A stretch of DNA of 43,771 bases from positions 1-43,771 of the forward strand of contig JALHOD010000026.1 in assembly GCA_022843165.1 (NCBI GenBank), read 5' to 3'. This DNA is from Pseudorhodoplanes sp. GTDB taxonomy: Bacteria; Pseudomonadota; Alphaproteobacteria; Rhizobiales; Xanthobacteraceae. The notes beneath the pieces are model-generated. The model worked only from the letters and a program-made list of their open reading frames with translations. It ran no database searches and was not told the origin of the DNA. Made by a program: the position numbers and the translations under genes. Each line of letters begins with the position of its first letter. Positions within the stretch are counted from its first letter, which is position 1. Positions 35,096 to 42,582 of the stretch are shown here, piece by piece.

Positions 35096-36235
35096 TCACT
35101 CCCAGTTCAGCGCGCCGCCGTTCTGGTATTCGATCACACGGGTCTCGAAGAAGTTTTTCTCCTTCTTCAGGTCCATCACCTCCGACATCCACGGAAACGG
35201 ATTTTCCGCGTCCTTGAACACCGGCACGAGACCGAGCTGCGCGCAGCGCCGGTTGGCGATGAAGTGCATGTATTGCTCGCACAGGGCCGCGTTCAGGCCG
35301 AGGAAGCCCCGCGGCATTGTATCGCGGCCATAGGCGGCCTCGAGCTCCGCGGCCTCCACGATCATCTGCCGGATTTCGTCCTGGAACGTCCGGCTCCAAA
35401 GATGCGGATTCTCAATCTTGATCTGGTTGATGACATCGATGCCGAAGTTCAGATGGATCGATTCATCACGCAGGATGTACTGATACTGCTCGGCGATGCC
35501 GACCATCTTGTTGCGGCGGCCGAGCGAGAGGATTTGCGCGAAGCCGGTATAGAACCACATCCCCTCGAAGATCACGTAAAAGGCGACGAGATCGCGCAGG
35601 AAGGCGCGGTCGGCCTCCGGCGTGCCGGTCCTGAAATCCGGGTCGTCGAGATTTTGCGTATACTTCAGCGCCCAGGCCGCCTTGTCGGTGATCGAGGGCA
35701 CTTCGCGATACATGTTGAACAATTCGCCCTCGTCGAGGCCGAGGCTCTCCACGATGTACTGGAAGGTGTGAGTGTGCACGGCCTCCTCGAAGGCCTGCCG
35801 CAGCAAATACTGCCGGCATTCCGGGTTGGTCAGGTGGCGGTAGATTGCCAGCACGATGTTGTTGGCGACCAAAGACTCCGAGGCGGCAAAAAATCCCAGA
35901 TTTCGCTTGATCGAACGCCGCTCGTCCTCGCTCAGGCCGTCGCGCGACTTCCACAACGCGATATCGGCCTGCATCGATACCTCGGTTGGCATCCAGTGGT
36001 TGTTGCAGCCGGCAAGATATTTTTCCCAGGCCCAGCGGTACTTCAGCGGCAGCAACTGGTTGACGTCGGCGCGCGAATTGATCATCGCCTTCTCATCGAC
36101 GCTCACGCGTCCGCCGCCGCGTTCGATCATGCCGAGGCCGGTGGCATCGGTCTTGCGCGCGGGCTGTTCGCTGAAGACGGGATGAATCGCGGCCATGGCT
36201 TTTTGCGTCGCGGAAAGTTCTGACCAGTCGAGCAT
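35096..36235 (-). CDS. nrdB: Ribonucleotide reductase small subunit NrdB, class Ic-like (Phe at radical Tyr site)
   Basis: A 379-residue ferritin-like R2 protein. The metal ligands are Glu120 (FFAASES), Glu151 and His154 ([10 protein letters not shown]), Glu224 (VIFEG), and Glu258 and His261 ([10 protein letters not shown]). Position 158, which aligns with radical Tyr122 of E. coli NrdB, is phenylalanine. The motif EEAVHTHTF is the one found in Chlamydia trachomatis R2, which uses a Mn(IV)/Fe(III) cofactor in place of a tyrosyl radical. The whole protein resembles the chlamydial form, including [18 protein letters not shown] and [27 protein letters not shown]; Tyr370 should be the C-terminal relay tyrosine. 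The metal is inferred. It follows nrdA by 33 bases in one operon. Confidence 0.96.
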   Translation of the reverse strand: MLDWSELSATQKAMAAIHPVFSEQPARKTDATGLGMIERGGGRVSVDEKAMINSRADVNQLLPLKYRWAWEKYLAGCNNHWMPTEVSMQADIALWKSRDGLSEDERRSIKRNLGFFAASESLVANNIVLAIYRHLTNPECRQYLLRQAFEEAVHTHTFQYIVESLGLDEGELFNMYREVPSITDKAAWALKYTQNLDDPDFRTGTPEADRAFLRDLVAFYVIFEGMWFYTGFAQILSLGRRNKMVGIAEQYQYILRDESIHLNFGIDVINQIKIENPHLWSRTFQDEIRQMIVEAAELEAAYGRDTMPRGFLGLNAALCEQYMHFIANRRCAQLGLVPVFKDAENPFPWMSEVMDLKKEKNFFETRVIEYQNGGALNWE

Positions 36236-36268
36236 TGTGTGAATCCTGTTTTGTTTTCTTCTGAGGGC

Positions 36269-39115
36269 CTACTGGCACGCCTCGCAGGCCGGATCGTCGA
36301 TCGCGCAAGCATTCGGGATCGCGATCGGCTCCACAATGACCGCGTTGAGCTTGCCGTCGATGCCTTTCAGCGTGGATTTCTCGACATGGGTCGCGCTCTG
36401 CGATCGCAGGTAATAGGTCGTCTTCAGGCCGCGCTTCCAGGCGAGTTGATAGAGTGCGTCAAGCTTCCGCCCGTTCGGTTGCGCGATATAGAGATTGAGC
36501 GACTGTGCCTGATCGATCCATTTCTGCCGGCGTGAGGCCGCCTCGATCAACCATGTCGAATCGATCTCGAATGCGGTGGCATACAACGCCTTCAGATGCT
36601 CTGGCACGCGGTCGATCAAGCCCAGGCTGCCGTCAAAATATTTCAGGTCGGCGACCATCACCTCGTCCCACAGGCCGAGCGCCTTCAGGTCGCGGACCAG
36701 ATGCGGATTCACCACGGTGAAGTCACCCGACATGTTCGCCTTCACGTAGAGATTACGGTAGGCGGGCTCGATCGACTGCGCGACGCCGCAGATATTGGAG
36801 ATGGTCGCGGTCGGCGCAATCGCCATCACGTTGGAATTACGCATGCCGTTCGCGACCACACGCTGGCGCAAGGACGTCCAGTCAAATTGCGAAGACGTGT
36901 CCATGTCGAGGTCGCCGCCGCGCGCATCGGCCAGAAGCCGGATGGAATCGAGCGGCAGAATGCCATGGCTCCAGAGCGAGCCTTCGAACGAGGGATAGCG
37001 GCCGCGCTCGAGTGCGAGTTCGGACGAGGCGGAAATCGCGTGAAAGCTGATCGCCTCCATGCTTTCGTCGGCGAAGGTGACGGCCTTTTCGGACGCGAGC
37101 GGAATTCGCAGCATGTGCAGCGCATCCTGGAACCCCATCAGGCCGAGCCCGACCGGCCGATGCCGCAGGTTTGAGCGCCGCGCTTCCGGAATGGTGTAGA
37201 AATTCACGTCGATCACGTTGTCCAGCATGCGCATGGCAACGCGCACGGTGAAGGCGAGCCGCTCGCCGTCGAGGCCTTTTTCGGTGACGTGATTGGCGAG
37301 GTTGATGGACCCCAGATTGCAGACCGCGACCTCGTCGTTCGAGGTATTGAGCGTGATTTCGGTGCATAGGTTGGAGGAATGCACCACGCCGCAATGGCTC
37401 TGCGGCGAGCGCAGGTTGCAGGGGTCCTTGAAGGTGATCCAGGGATGCCCGGTCTCGAACAGCATGGTGAGCATGCGCCGCCAGAGATCGACCGCCCGCA
37501 GTTGCTTGAACACGCGGATTTCGCCGCGTTTGGTCTGTTCTTCATAGGCCTGATAGCGCTCTGCAAAGGCGTGGCCATAGAGATCGTGCAGGTCCGGCGT
37601 CTCGTCGGGCGAGAACAATGTCCATGGGCCGTTGGCCGCGACCCGCTGCATGAAAAGGTCTGGCACCCAGTTAGCGGTGTTCATGTCGTGGGTGCGGCGA
37701 CGGTCGTCGCCGGTATTCTTGCGCAGATCGAGGAATTCCTCGATATCGATATGCCATGTCTCCAGATAGCCGCAGACCGCGCCCTTGCGCTTGCCGCCCT
37801 GATTGACCGCGATGGCGGTATCGTTGGCGACTTTCAAAAACGGCACCACGCCTTGCGATTCGCCGTTGGTGCCCTTGATATGCGCGCCGAGCCCGCGCAC
37901 CCGCGTCCAGTCGTTGCCGAGCCCGCCGGCATATTTCGACAGCAGCGCATTGTCCTTGATCGACTTGAAGATGCCGTCGAGATCGTCCGGCACGGTGGTC
38001 AGGAAGCAGGACGAGAGCTGCGGACGTTGCGTGCCGGCATTGAACAGGGTCGGCGTCGAGCACATGAAGTCGAGGGAGGAGAGCAGATTGTAGAATTCGA
38101 TGGCCCGGGTTTCGCGATCGATCTCGCGGATCGCGAGGCCCATCGCAACGCGCATGAAGAAAGCCTGCGGCAGTTCGAACCGCGTACCCTCGCTGTGCAG
38201 AAGATAGCGGTCGTAGAGCGTCTGCAATCCGAGGAACTGGAAGAGATTGTCGCGCTCCGGCTTCAACGCGGCGGCAAGACGGGCGAGATCGAAGCGGGCG
38301 AACTCGGGATCGAGCAGATCGAGCACAATGCCTCGCTTGATGTAATTCGGAAAATAATTGGCATAGGCGCCCGCGAGATCGGTATTCTCTATCGATCCCT
38401 GCACAAAGCTGAGCGCCTCATCGGCGAGCATGGCAAGCAGCAAGCGCGCACTGACATAGGCGTAATTCGGGTCGGCCTCGATCAACACCCGCGCTGCCAT
38501 GATCCTGGCGAGCGAGAGCTCCTGCGCGCTGATGCCGTCGAAAATGTTACGGTTCAGTTCGGCAAGAATCGGCTCGGGCGAAGTGCCATCCAGTCCCTCG
38601 CAGGCCGCGGCGATCGAGCGCGTCAGCGCGGCCTGGTCGATCGGCTGCCGCGCGCCGTTCGGTGCTAGAACATGCAGCGCCGGCGTCGCCGCCATTTCCG
38701 CCTTGGCGTCGCGGCGCGCCCGCGCCCGCTCCTCGCGATAGAGCACATAAGCGCGCGCCACCTTGTGATGCTCACCGCGCATCAGCGCGACTTCGACGCG
38801 ATCCTGCACATCTTCGATATGCAGGGTGCGGCCGGTCTCGGCGCGGCGCGTGAGCGAGGCCACTACTTCTTCGGTCAGTTGCTCCACTGCCTCATGCACC
38901 CGGCGCGACGCCACCGCGGAATTGCCTTCCACCGCCAGGAACGCCTTGGTCATTGCGACCGCGATCTTGCTTCTGTCGAACGGCGACACCGACCCGTTGC
39001 GGCGGATCACCTGAAAGCCCGGCGCAGCCGGCGTCGCGATTGGCGCAGGTACCGTTGCAAGACCCGGATGCAATGCAACAAGGCTGGAGAGTGTGGTGTC
39101 GGCGGAGAGCGGCAT
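36269..39115 (-). CDS. nrdA: Ribonucleotide reductase large subunit NrdA with two ATP-cones
   Basis: A 948-residue class I R1 protein. Two ATP-cone domains occupy the N-terminus (about 34-125 from VIRRNGSVSPFDRSKI, and about 148-235 from VLAPNGARQPIDQAAL). The barrel has the redox pair Cys370 (SSCFL) and Cys599 (VCNLG), and the active-site triple Asn582-x-Cys584-x-Glu586 (NLCTE). PTATISNICGV is the conserved phosphate-binding loop. The C-terminal shuttle cysteines are Cys944 and Cys947 (CEAC). It reduces ribonucleoside diphosphates with NrdB; the ATP-cones set overall activity by ATP and dATP. The extra cone parallels chlamydial NrdA. The start ATG (39115) is preceded by AAGGG, itself inside a hairpin, and by a cobalamin riboswitch. 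Confidence 0.97.
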   Translation of the reverse strand: MPLSADTTLSSLVALHPGLATVPAPIATPAAPGFQVIRRNGSVSPFDRSKIAVAMTKAFLAVEGNSAVASRRVHEAVEQLTEEVVASLTRRAETGRTLHIEDVQDRVEVALMRGEHHKVARAYVLYREERARARRDAKAEMAATPALHVLAPNGARQPIDQAALTRSIAAACEGLDGTSPEPILAELNRNIFDGISAQELSLARIMAARVLIEADPNYAYVSARLLLAMLADEALSFVQGSIENTDLAGAYANYFPNYIKRGIVLDLLDPEFARFDLARLAAALKPERDNLFQFLGLQTLYDRYLLHSEGTRFELPQAFFMRVAMGLAIREIDRETRAIEFYNLLSSLDFMCSTPTLFNAGTQRPQLSSCFLTTVPDDLDGIFKSIKDNALLSKYAGGLGNDWTRVRGLGAHIKGTNGESQGVVPFLKVANDTAIAVNQGGKRKGAVCGYLETWHIDIEEFLDLRKNTGDDRRRTHDMNTANWVPDLFMQRVAANGPWTLFSPDETPDLHDLYGHAFAERYQAYEEQTKRGEIRVFKQLRAVDLWRRMLTMLFETGHPWITFKDPCNLRSPQSHCGVVHSSNLCTEITLNTSNDEVAVCNLGSINLANHVTEKGLDGERLAFTVRVAMRMLDNVIDVNFYTIPEARRSNLRHRPVGLGLMGFQDALHMLRIPLASEKAVTFADESMEAISFHAISASSELALERGRYPSFEGSLWSHGILPLDSIRLLADARGGDLDMDTSSQFDWTSLRQRVVANGMRNSNVMAIAPTATISNICGVAQSIEPAYRNLYVKANMSGDFTVVNPHLVRDLKALGLWDEVMVADLKYFDGSLGLIDRVPEHLKALYATAFEIDSTWLIEAASRRQKWIDQAQSLNLYIAQPNGRKLDALYQLAWKRGLKTTYYLRSQSATHVEKSTLKGIDGKLNAVIVEPIAIPNACAIDDPACEACQ

Positions 39116-39119
39116 GTGG

Positions 39120-39148
39120 CAGACCCTTATATGTCGCGTGCGGGTCTG
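39120..39148 (-). promoter_or_regulatory. Hairpin covering the nrdA Shine-Dalgarno, expression platform
   Basis: On the minus strand CAGACCC (39148-39142) and GGGTCTG (39126-39120) pair perfectly over 7 bp with a 15-base loop. The 3' arm includes GGG of AAGGG, the only ribosome-binding sequence before the nrdA ATG (39115). If this stem forms, the start site is blocked. Placed directly after the cobalamin aptamer, it looks like the off-state of a translational riboswitch. A second stem (CCGAT-CACG with CGTGATCGG, one bulge) lies between aptamer and hairpin. Confidence 0.6.
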
Positions 39149-39219
39149 GCAGAGGCGCGCGGCCGATCACGTGCAGGCGTGCATCGGCATGCGGCCTCCG
39201 GTGCACCCCGCCCGAGGAC

Positions 39220-39415
39220 GTGTCATCAATGTCACGGCAGTTCTTCTGGCTCGCGGGTCGTCATAGCACCGTCAGCCTTCCCGACCTCGTACGCGCGAGG
39301 GCAGTGACTCGATCGACGATGCAATTCGCCGCTTACAGTTGCGGGGGCAGCCCCGGCCTTGTTTTCAGGCATATAGCCTTACTCACGCACCGGATTCTCT
39401 CTTAGCCCCGGATCT
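39220..39415 (-). ncRNA. Cobalamin (B12) riboswitch aptamer upstream of nrdA
   Basis: Read on the minus strand, all core elements occur in order: GAATCCGGTGCG (about 39397-39386), GCTGCCCCCGCAACTGTAAGCGG (about 39351-39329), CACTG (39306-39302), GGGAAGGC (about 39282-39275), and the B12 box ACCCGCGAGCCAGAAGAACTGCC (about 39258-39236). This is the classical AdoCbl-type aptamer. It lies about 100 bases upstream of nrdA and in its direction. Binding of cobalamin should lower nrdAB expression. The rest of the 424-base gap (39116-39539) holds the expression platform and, at 39416-39539, presumably the promoter, which I cannot place exactly. Confidence 0.95.
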
Positions 39416-39539
39416 TGCGATTCCGGAGACCGTAACATCTACATTTGGGAGTGAGTCGGAGACGGCGGTCAATGACGTGCGAACGCGCTAACCGCGCAAA
39501 ACAGCTAATGACCAAAAAAATTTGCACTGTCGCCGTAAT

Positions 39540-40121
39540 TCACGGCTCCAGTTCGGTATCCCAATAGAGATAGTCCATCCAGCTTTCGTGCAGATAGTTC
39601 GGCGGAAACAGCCGGCCGTTGCGGTGCAGATGCTGGACGGTGGGCTGGAACGGAAGCTGCGAGGGATGCATCCCGGCTTCCGCCGGCGTGAGGCTGCCCT
39701 TGCGCAGGTTGCACGGCGAGCAGGCGGCAATCACGTTGTCCCAGGTGGTGTGCCCGCCGCGCGAGCGCGGGATCAGGTGATCGAAGGTGAGATCGTCCTC
39801 TGCGCCGCAATACTGGCACAAAAACTTGTCGCGAAGGAACACGTTGAACCGCGTGAAGGCGGGGTGTGTCGCGGGCTTCACATAGGTCTTGAGCGACACC
39901 ACGCTCGGCAGCTTCATCTCGAAGCTCGGCGAATGCACCGCGCGCTCGTAATTGGCGACGATATTCACGCGCTCGAGAAACACCGCCTTGATGGCGTCCT
40001 GCCAGGACCAGAGCGACAAGGGGTAATAGCTCAAGGGACGAAAATCCGCGTTGAGCACAAGAGCCGGAAAGCCGGTCGGCGACACGTGAACGTTCAAGCA
40101 AGGCGCTCCTTGAAGAGCCAT
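39540..40121 (-). CDS. HNH endonuclease family protein
   Basis: About 193 residues. The HNH/zinc-finger domain is near the C-terminal half: FLCQYCGAEDDLTFDHLIPRSRGGHTTWDNVIAACSPCNLRKGSLTP. It has two CxxC zinc pairs (CQYC, CSPC), the DH catalytic histidine and the asparagine of WDNV. The N-terminal part (FPALVLNADFRPLSYYPLSLWSWQDAIKAVFLERVNIV) is shared by a large conserved bacterial family whose members are not tied to phage or restriction; the role is unknown, perhaps DNA repair. The ATG at 40121 (or TTG at 40124) is possible. AAGGAG before a TTG at 40097 makes MNVHVSPTGF a good alternative start. A promoter is proposed at 40145-40173. Confidence 0.9.
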   Translation of the reverse strand: MALQGAPCLNVHVSPTGFPALVLNADFRPLSYYPLSLWSWQDAIKAVFLERVNIVANYERAVHSPSFEMKLPSVVSLKTYVKPATHPAFTRFNVFLRDKFLCQYCGAEDDLTFDHLIPRSRGGHTTWDNVIAACSPCNLRKGSLTPAEAGMHPSQLPFQPTVQHLHRNGRLFPPNYLHESWMDYLYWDTELEP

Positions 40122-40144
40122 CAACCTGAAACAACTGCACCCAA

Positions 40145-40173
40145 TCTATAAAATAGCGTGACGGAAATGTGAA
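40145..40173 (-). promoter_or_regulatory. Candidate sigma70 promoter of the HNH gene
   Basis: On the minus strand TTCACA (40173-40168), 17 bases, then TATAGA (40150-40145), in an AT-rich patch. Transcription would start near 40138, leaving a leader of about 15-40 bases depending on the true start codon. Confidence 0.5.
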
Positions 40174-40215
40174 GCAGGACGGCGGGTTACCCCGTTTTGT
40201 GCCGATTCTGCGGGC

Positions 40216-40881
40216 TCACAGGCCGAATCGCCGGGCCAGAAACGCGCCGCCATGGCGCAATCCCTCGCCATCGATGCCGTGACCGATTCCCTGCGAGAGA
40301 TGCCATTCGACCGGGACATTCAGTTCGGACAGGGCGCCGGAGGCGTGAAACAGGGCCTGTGCCGGGATCAATTCGTCCTGGTCGCCATGCACCAGCAGCA
40401 CCGGCGGCCGCGACGCGATCTCGCCTTCCACGGTGTCCGGCGGGCCGTCTTCCGGCAGCACCAGCATGCCGGAATAGCCGACAATCGCGGCGACCGGGGC
40501 GGCGCGGCGCAGACCGACATGCAGCGACATCATGGTGCCCTGACTGAAGCCGACGAGTGCCAGCGCCGACGGCGACAACTGGTGGCGCGCCAGTTCATCG
40601 TCCAGAAATTCATTCAGCAGCGGCGCAGCCTTGTTCACGCCGATCCAGCGTTCGTCGGGATTGCGGAACGTCAGTTCGAACCATTGCCGGCCGACCGGCG
40701 CCTGCCCGCAGGGCTCCGGCGCATGCGGCGACACGAAAGCGGTGTCGGGCAGCATTTGCTGCCAGGCGCGGCCGATATCGATCAGGTCGTTGCCATCGGC
40801 GCCGTAGCCGTGCAGGAACACCACCAGCCGCTTGGCCTTGCCGCCGGGCGCGTCAAGCCGCGGGCCGTCGAGTTTTGCCAT
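40216..40881 (-). CDS. Alpha/beta-hydrolase, phospholipase/carboxylesterase family
   Basis: A 221-residue serine hydrolase of the Abhydrolase_2 family (PGP/EstB-like). LVVFLHGYGADGNDLIDIG opens the fold with the oxyanion region. The nucleophile is in GFSQG (about residue 113), the acid in HGDQDELIP, and the histidine in GIGHGIDGEG. Members hydrolyse short carboxylic esters or lysophospholipids. The gene overlaps the end of the glycosylase gene by 29 bases on the same strand, so it is cotranscribed with it. Confidence 0.93.
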   Translation of the reverse strand: MAKLDGPRLDAPGGKAKRLVVFLHGYGADGNDLIDIGRAWQQMLPDTAFVSPHAPEPCGQAPVGRQWFELTFRNPDERWIGVNKAAPLLNEFLDDELARHQLSPSALALVGFSQGTMMSLHVGLRRAAPVAAIVGYSGMLVLPEDGPPDTVEGEIASRPPVLLVHGDQDELIPAQALFHASGALSELNVPVEWHLSQGIGHGIDGEGLRHGGAFLARRFGL

Positions 40882-41551
40882 TCGCTTTCCTTTTCGCCGC
40901 CCCTCGCGCCAGCGGAGTTCCGTCGCGCTTCTTTGCGACGCTGTAATATTTCCATAGCAGATGGGCTGCGACCCCGCGCCAGGGCCGCCAGCTTTCGGCG
41001 ATGATGGTGAGTTCCTTCGCGGTCGGGCGTTTTTTCAGATTGAACGCGATGCGCGCGGCTTCCTGCAGGGCGAGATCGCCGGCCGGCCAGGCATCGGCAT
41101 GGCCAAGACAGAACAGGAGATAAACGTCGGCGGTCCACGGGCCGATGCCGTGCACGGCGATCAGCGCCCGATGCGCGCTGTCGGCGTCGCTTTGCGCGAT
41201 GGTTTCAAGGTCGAGCCGGCCCTTGGCGATCTCGGTCGCGATCACCTTGATCGATTTGATCTTGGGTGCCGACAATCCGAGTTTGGCCAGTCTGGGTGCG
41301 CGGGCGCGGCGCAGTGTGTCGTGATGAAAGGGATCGAACGCGGCCTGCAGCCGTCCCCAGATCGCGGCCGCGCTGGCGGTGGACAATTGCTGTCCGCAGA
41401 CGATCGCCGCGAGGCCGGGAAAGCCGGCATCGCGCCGGCGTAAGGCCGGTACGCCGGCCAGCGCCAGCACATCCGCGAGGCGCGGATCGGCCTTCACCAG
41501 CTTGCGCAAGGCTTTCATCAGATCGGCGTCGGTGTGGAGATGGTCGGGCAT
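40853..41551 (-). CDS. AlkA-type DNA-3-methyladenine glycosylase
   Basis: A 232-residue HhH-GPD glycosylase that removes alkylated purines from DNA. FPGLAAIVCGQQLSTASAAAIWGRLQ starts the domain. The helix-hairpin-helix and GPD loop are LIAVHGIGPWTADVYLLFCLGHADAWPAGDLALQ, with the catalytic aspartate in AGDLAL. ESWRPWRGVAAHLLWKYYSV ends the fold. The last 25 residues are very basic (KRKANGKTRRPAA). It is the first gene of a run with the esterase (29-base overlap). It starts just beside the palindromic repeat shared with gluQ. Confidence 0.93.
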   Translation of the reverse strand: MPDHLHTDADLMKALRKLVKADPRLADVLALAGVPALRRRDAGFPGLAAIVCGQQLSTASAAAIWGRLQAAFDPFHHDTLRRARAPRLAKLGLSAPKIKSIKVIATEIAKGRLDLETIAQSDADSAHRALIAVHGIGPWTADVYLLFCLGHADAWPAGDLALQEAARIAFNLKKRPTAKELTIIAESWRPWRGVAAHLLWKYYSVAKKRDGTPLARGAAKRKANGKTRRPAA

Positions 41552-41562
41552 TCTTTACCTTT

Positions 41563-41649
41563 GTCATTGCCGGGCTTGACCCGGCAATCCATCAGGCTTT
41601 CAAGACTCATGCACTAAAGATGGCTCCCCGGGTCAAGGCCCGGGGTGAC
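41563..41649. repeat. REP-like paired palindromes between alkA-type gene and gluQ
   Basis: Two palindromes: ATTGCCGGG-CTTGA-CCCGGCAAT (41566-41588), and CCCCGGG-TCAAGG-CCCGGGG (41626-41645). The whole unit is closed by GTCA (41563-41566) and TGAC (41646-41649). This is the layout of the short mobile palindromic elements scattered between genes in Bradyrhizobium and related rhizobia; the conceptual translation VIAGLDPAIH is its usual trace. It fills the 110-base divergent gap and may alter transcription of both neighbours. Confidence 0.75.
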
Positions 41650-41661
41650 GGAATCTCACAT

Positions 41662-42528
41662 ATGCCGCCACCCGTTTTCCGTTTCGCGCCGAGCCCCAAC
41701 GGCTATCTGCATCTCGGACACGCCTTGTCCGCGCTGATGAACTTCGACATGGCGCGCGCGGCAGGCGGGCGGTTCCTGCTGCGGATCGAGGATATCGACG
41801 CTGCGCGCTGTCGCCCCGAATTCGAGGCGGCGATTTATGACGATCTTGCCTGGCTCGGACTGGAATGGGAGAGGCCGGTGCGGCGGCAGTCCGGTCATTT
41901 CGATGCGTATCGCGCGGCCCTGGACCGCCTGACGGAGATGGGGCTGATCTATCCCAGCTTCGAAAGCCGCGGCGAGATCGCCCGCATGACTGCCGAGCGC
42001 GGCGGCAACGCGGCGCGCGATCCCGATGGCGCGCCGCTTTATCCCGGGCATGCCAACGTGCTCACCGCGGAGGAGCGCCGGCGCCGCGTGGCGACCGGCG
42101 AATCCCACGCGCTGCGGATCGACATGGCGGCGGCGATCGCGCGGACCGTCCCGCTGCACTGGCAGGAGACGGGATCCGGACCGGACGGTGAAACGGGTTC
42201 GGTGGCCGCGCAGCCTGCGGCCTGGGGCGACGCGGTGCTGGCGCGCAAGGAAATTCCGACCAGCTATCATTTGTCGGTGGTGGTCGACGACGCGCTGCAG
42301 GGCGTCACCCATGTGGTGCGCGGGCAGGATCTGTTCTGGTCCACCAGCCTCCACCGGCTGCTGCAGGACCTGCTGGAACTTCCGGCGCCGGGCTATCACC
42401 ACCATCGGCTGGTTCTGGATGCGGAGGGCCGCAAGCTGTCGAAATCCACGCAGGCCACCGGCCTGCGCGAATTGCGCGCCCAGGGGCTGAAACCCGCCGA
42501 TATCCGGCGCATGCTCGGCCTGACGTAA
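41662..42528 (+). CDS. gluQ: Glutamyl-Q tRNA(Asp) synthetase, zinc-site residues missing
   Basis: A 288-residue truncated glutamyl-tRNA synthetase paralogue that attaches glutamate to queuosine-34 of tRNA-Asp. The HIGH-type motif is HLGH in FAPSPNGYLHLGHALSAL (about 8-25), LLRIEDIDAARC follows, and the KMSKS-type motif is KLSKS near residue 265. There is no anticodon-binding domain, as expected for GluQRS. The zinc ligands of the E. coli enzyme (Cys-x-Cys ... Cys) are absent: the region reads YPSFESRGEI and the later Cys is missing; the only cysteine is in AARCRPE. The ATG at 41662 gives the family start; a long upstream reading from 41266 is antisense to the glycosylase and palindromes. Confidence 0.94.
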   Translation: MPPPVFRFAPSPNGYLHLGHALSALMNFDMARAAGGRFLLRIEDIDAARCRPEFEAAIYDDLAWLGLEWERPVRRQSGHFDAYRAALDRLTEMGLIYPSFESRGEIARMTAERGGNAARDPDGAPLYPGHANVLTAEERRRRVATGESHALRIDMAAAIARTVPLHWQETGSGPDGETGSVAAQPAAWGDAVLARKEIPTSYHLSVVVDDALQGVTHVVRGQDLFWSTSLHRLLQDLLELPAPGYHHHRLVLDAEGRKLSKSTQATGLRELRAQGLKPADIRRMLGLT

Positions 42529-42582
42529 GCCGCGTTGGTGCCGGCGCGGCCCCGTGCCATTCTGGGCGGGGCATGAGGACTC

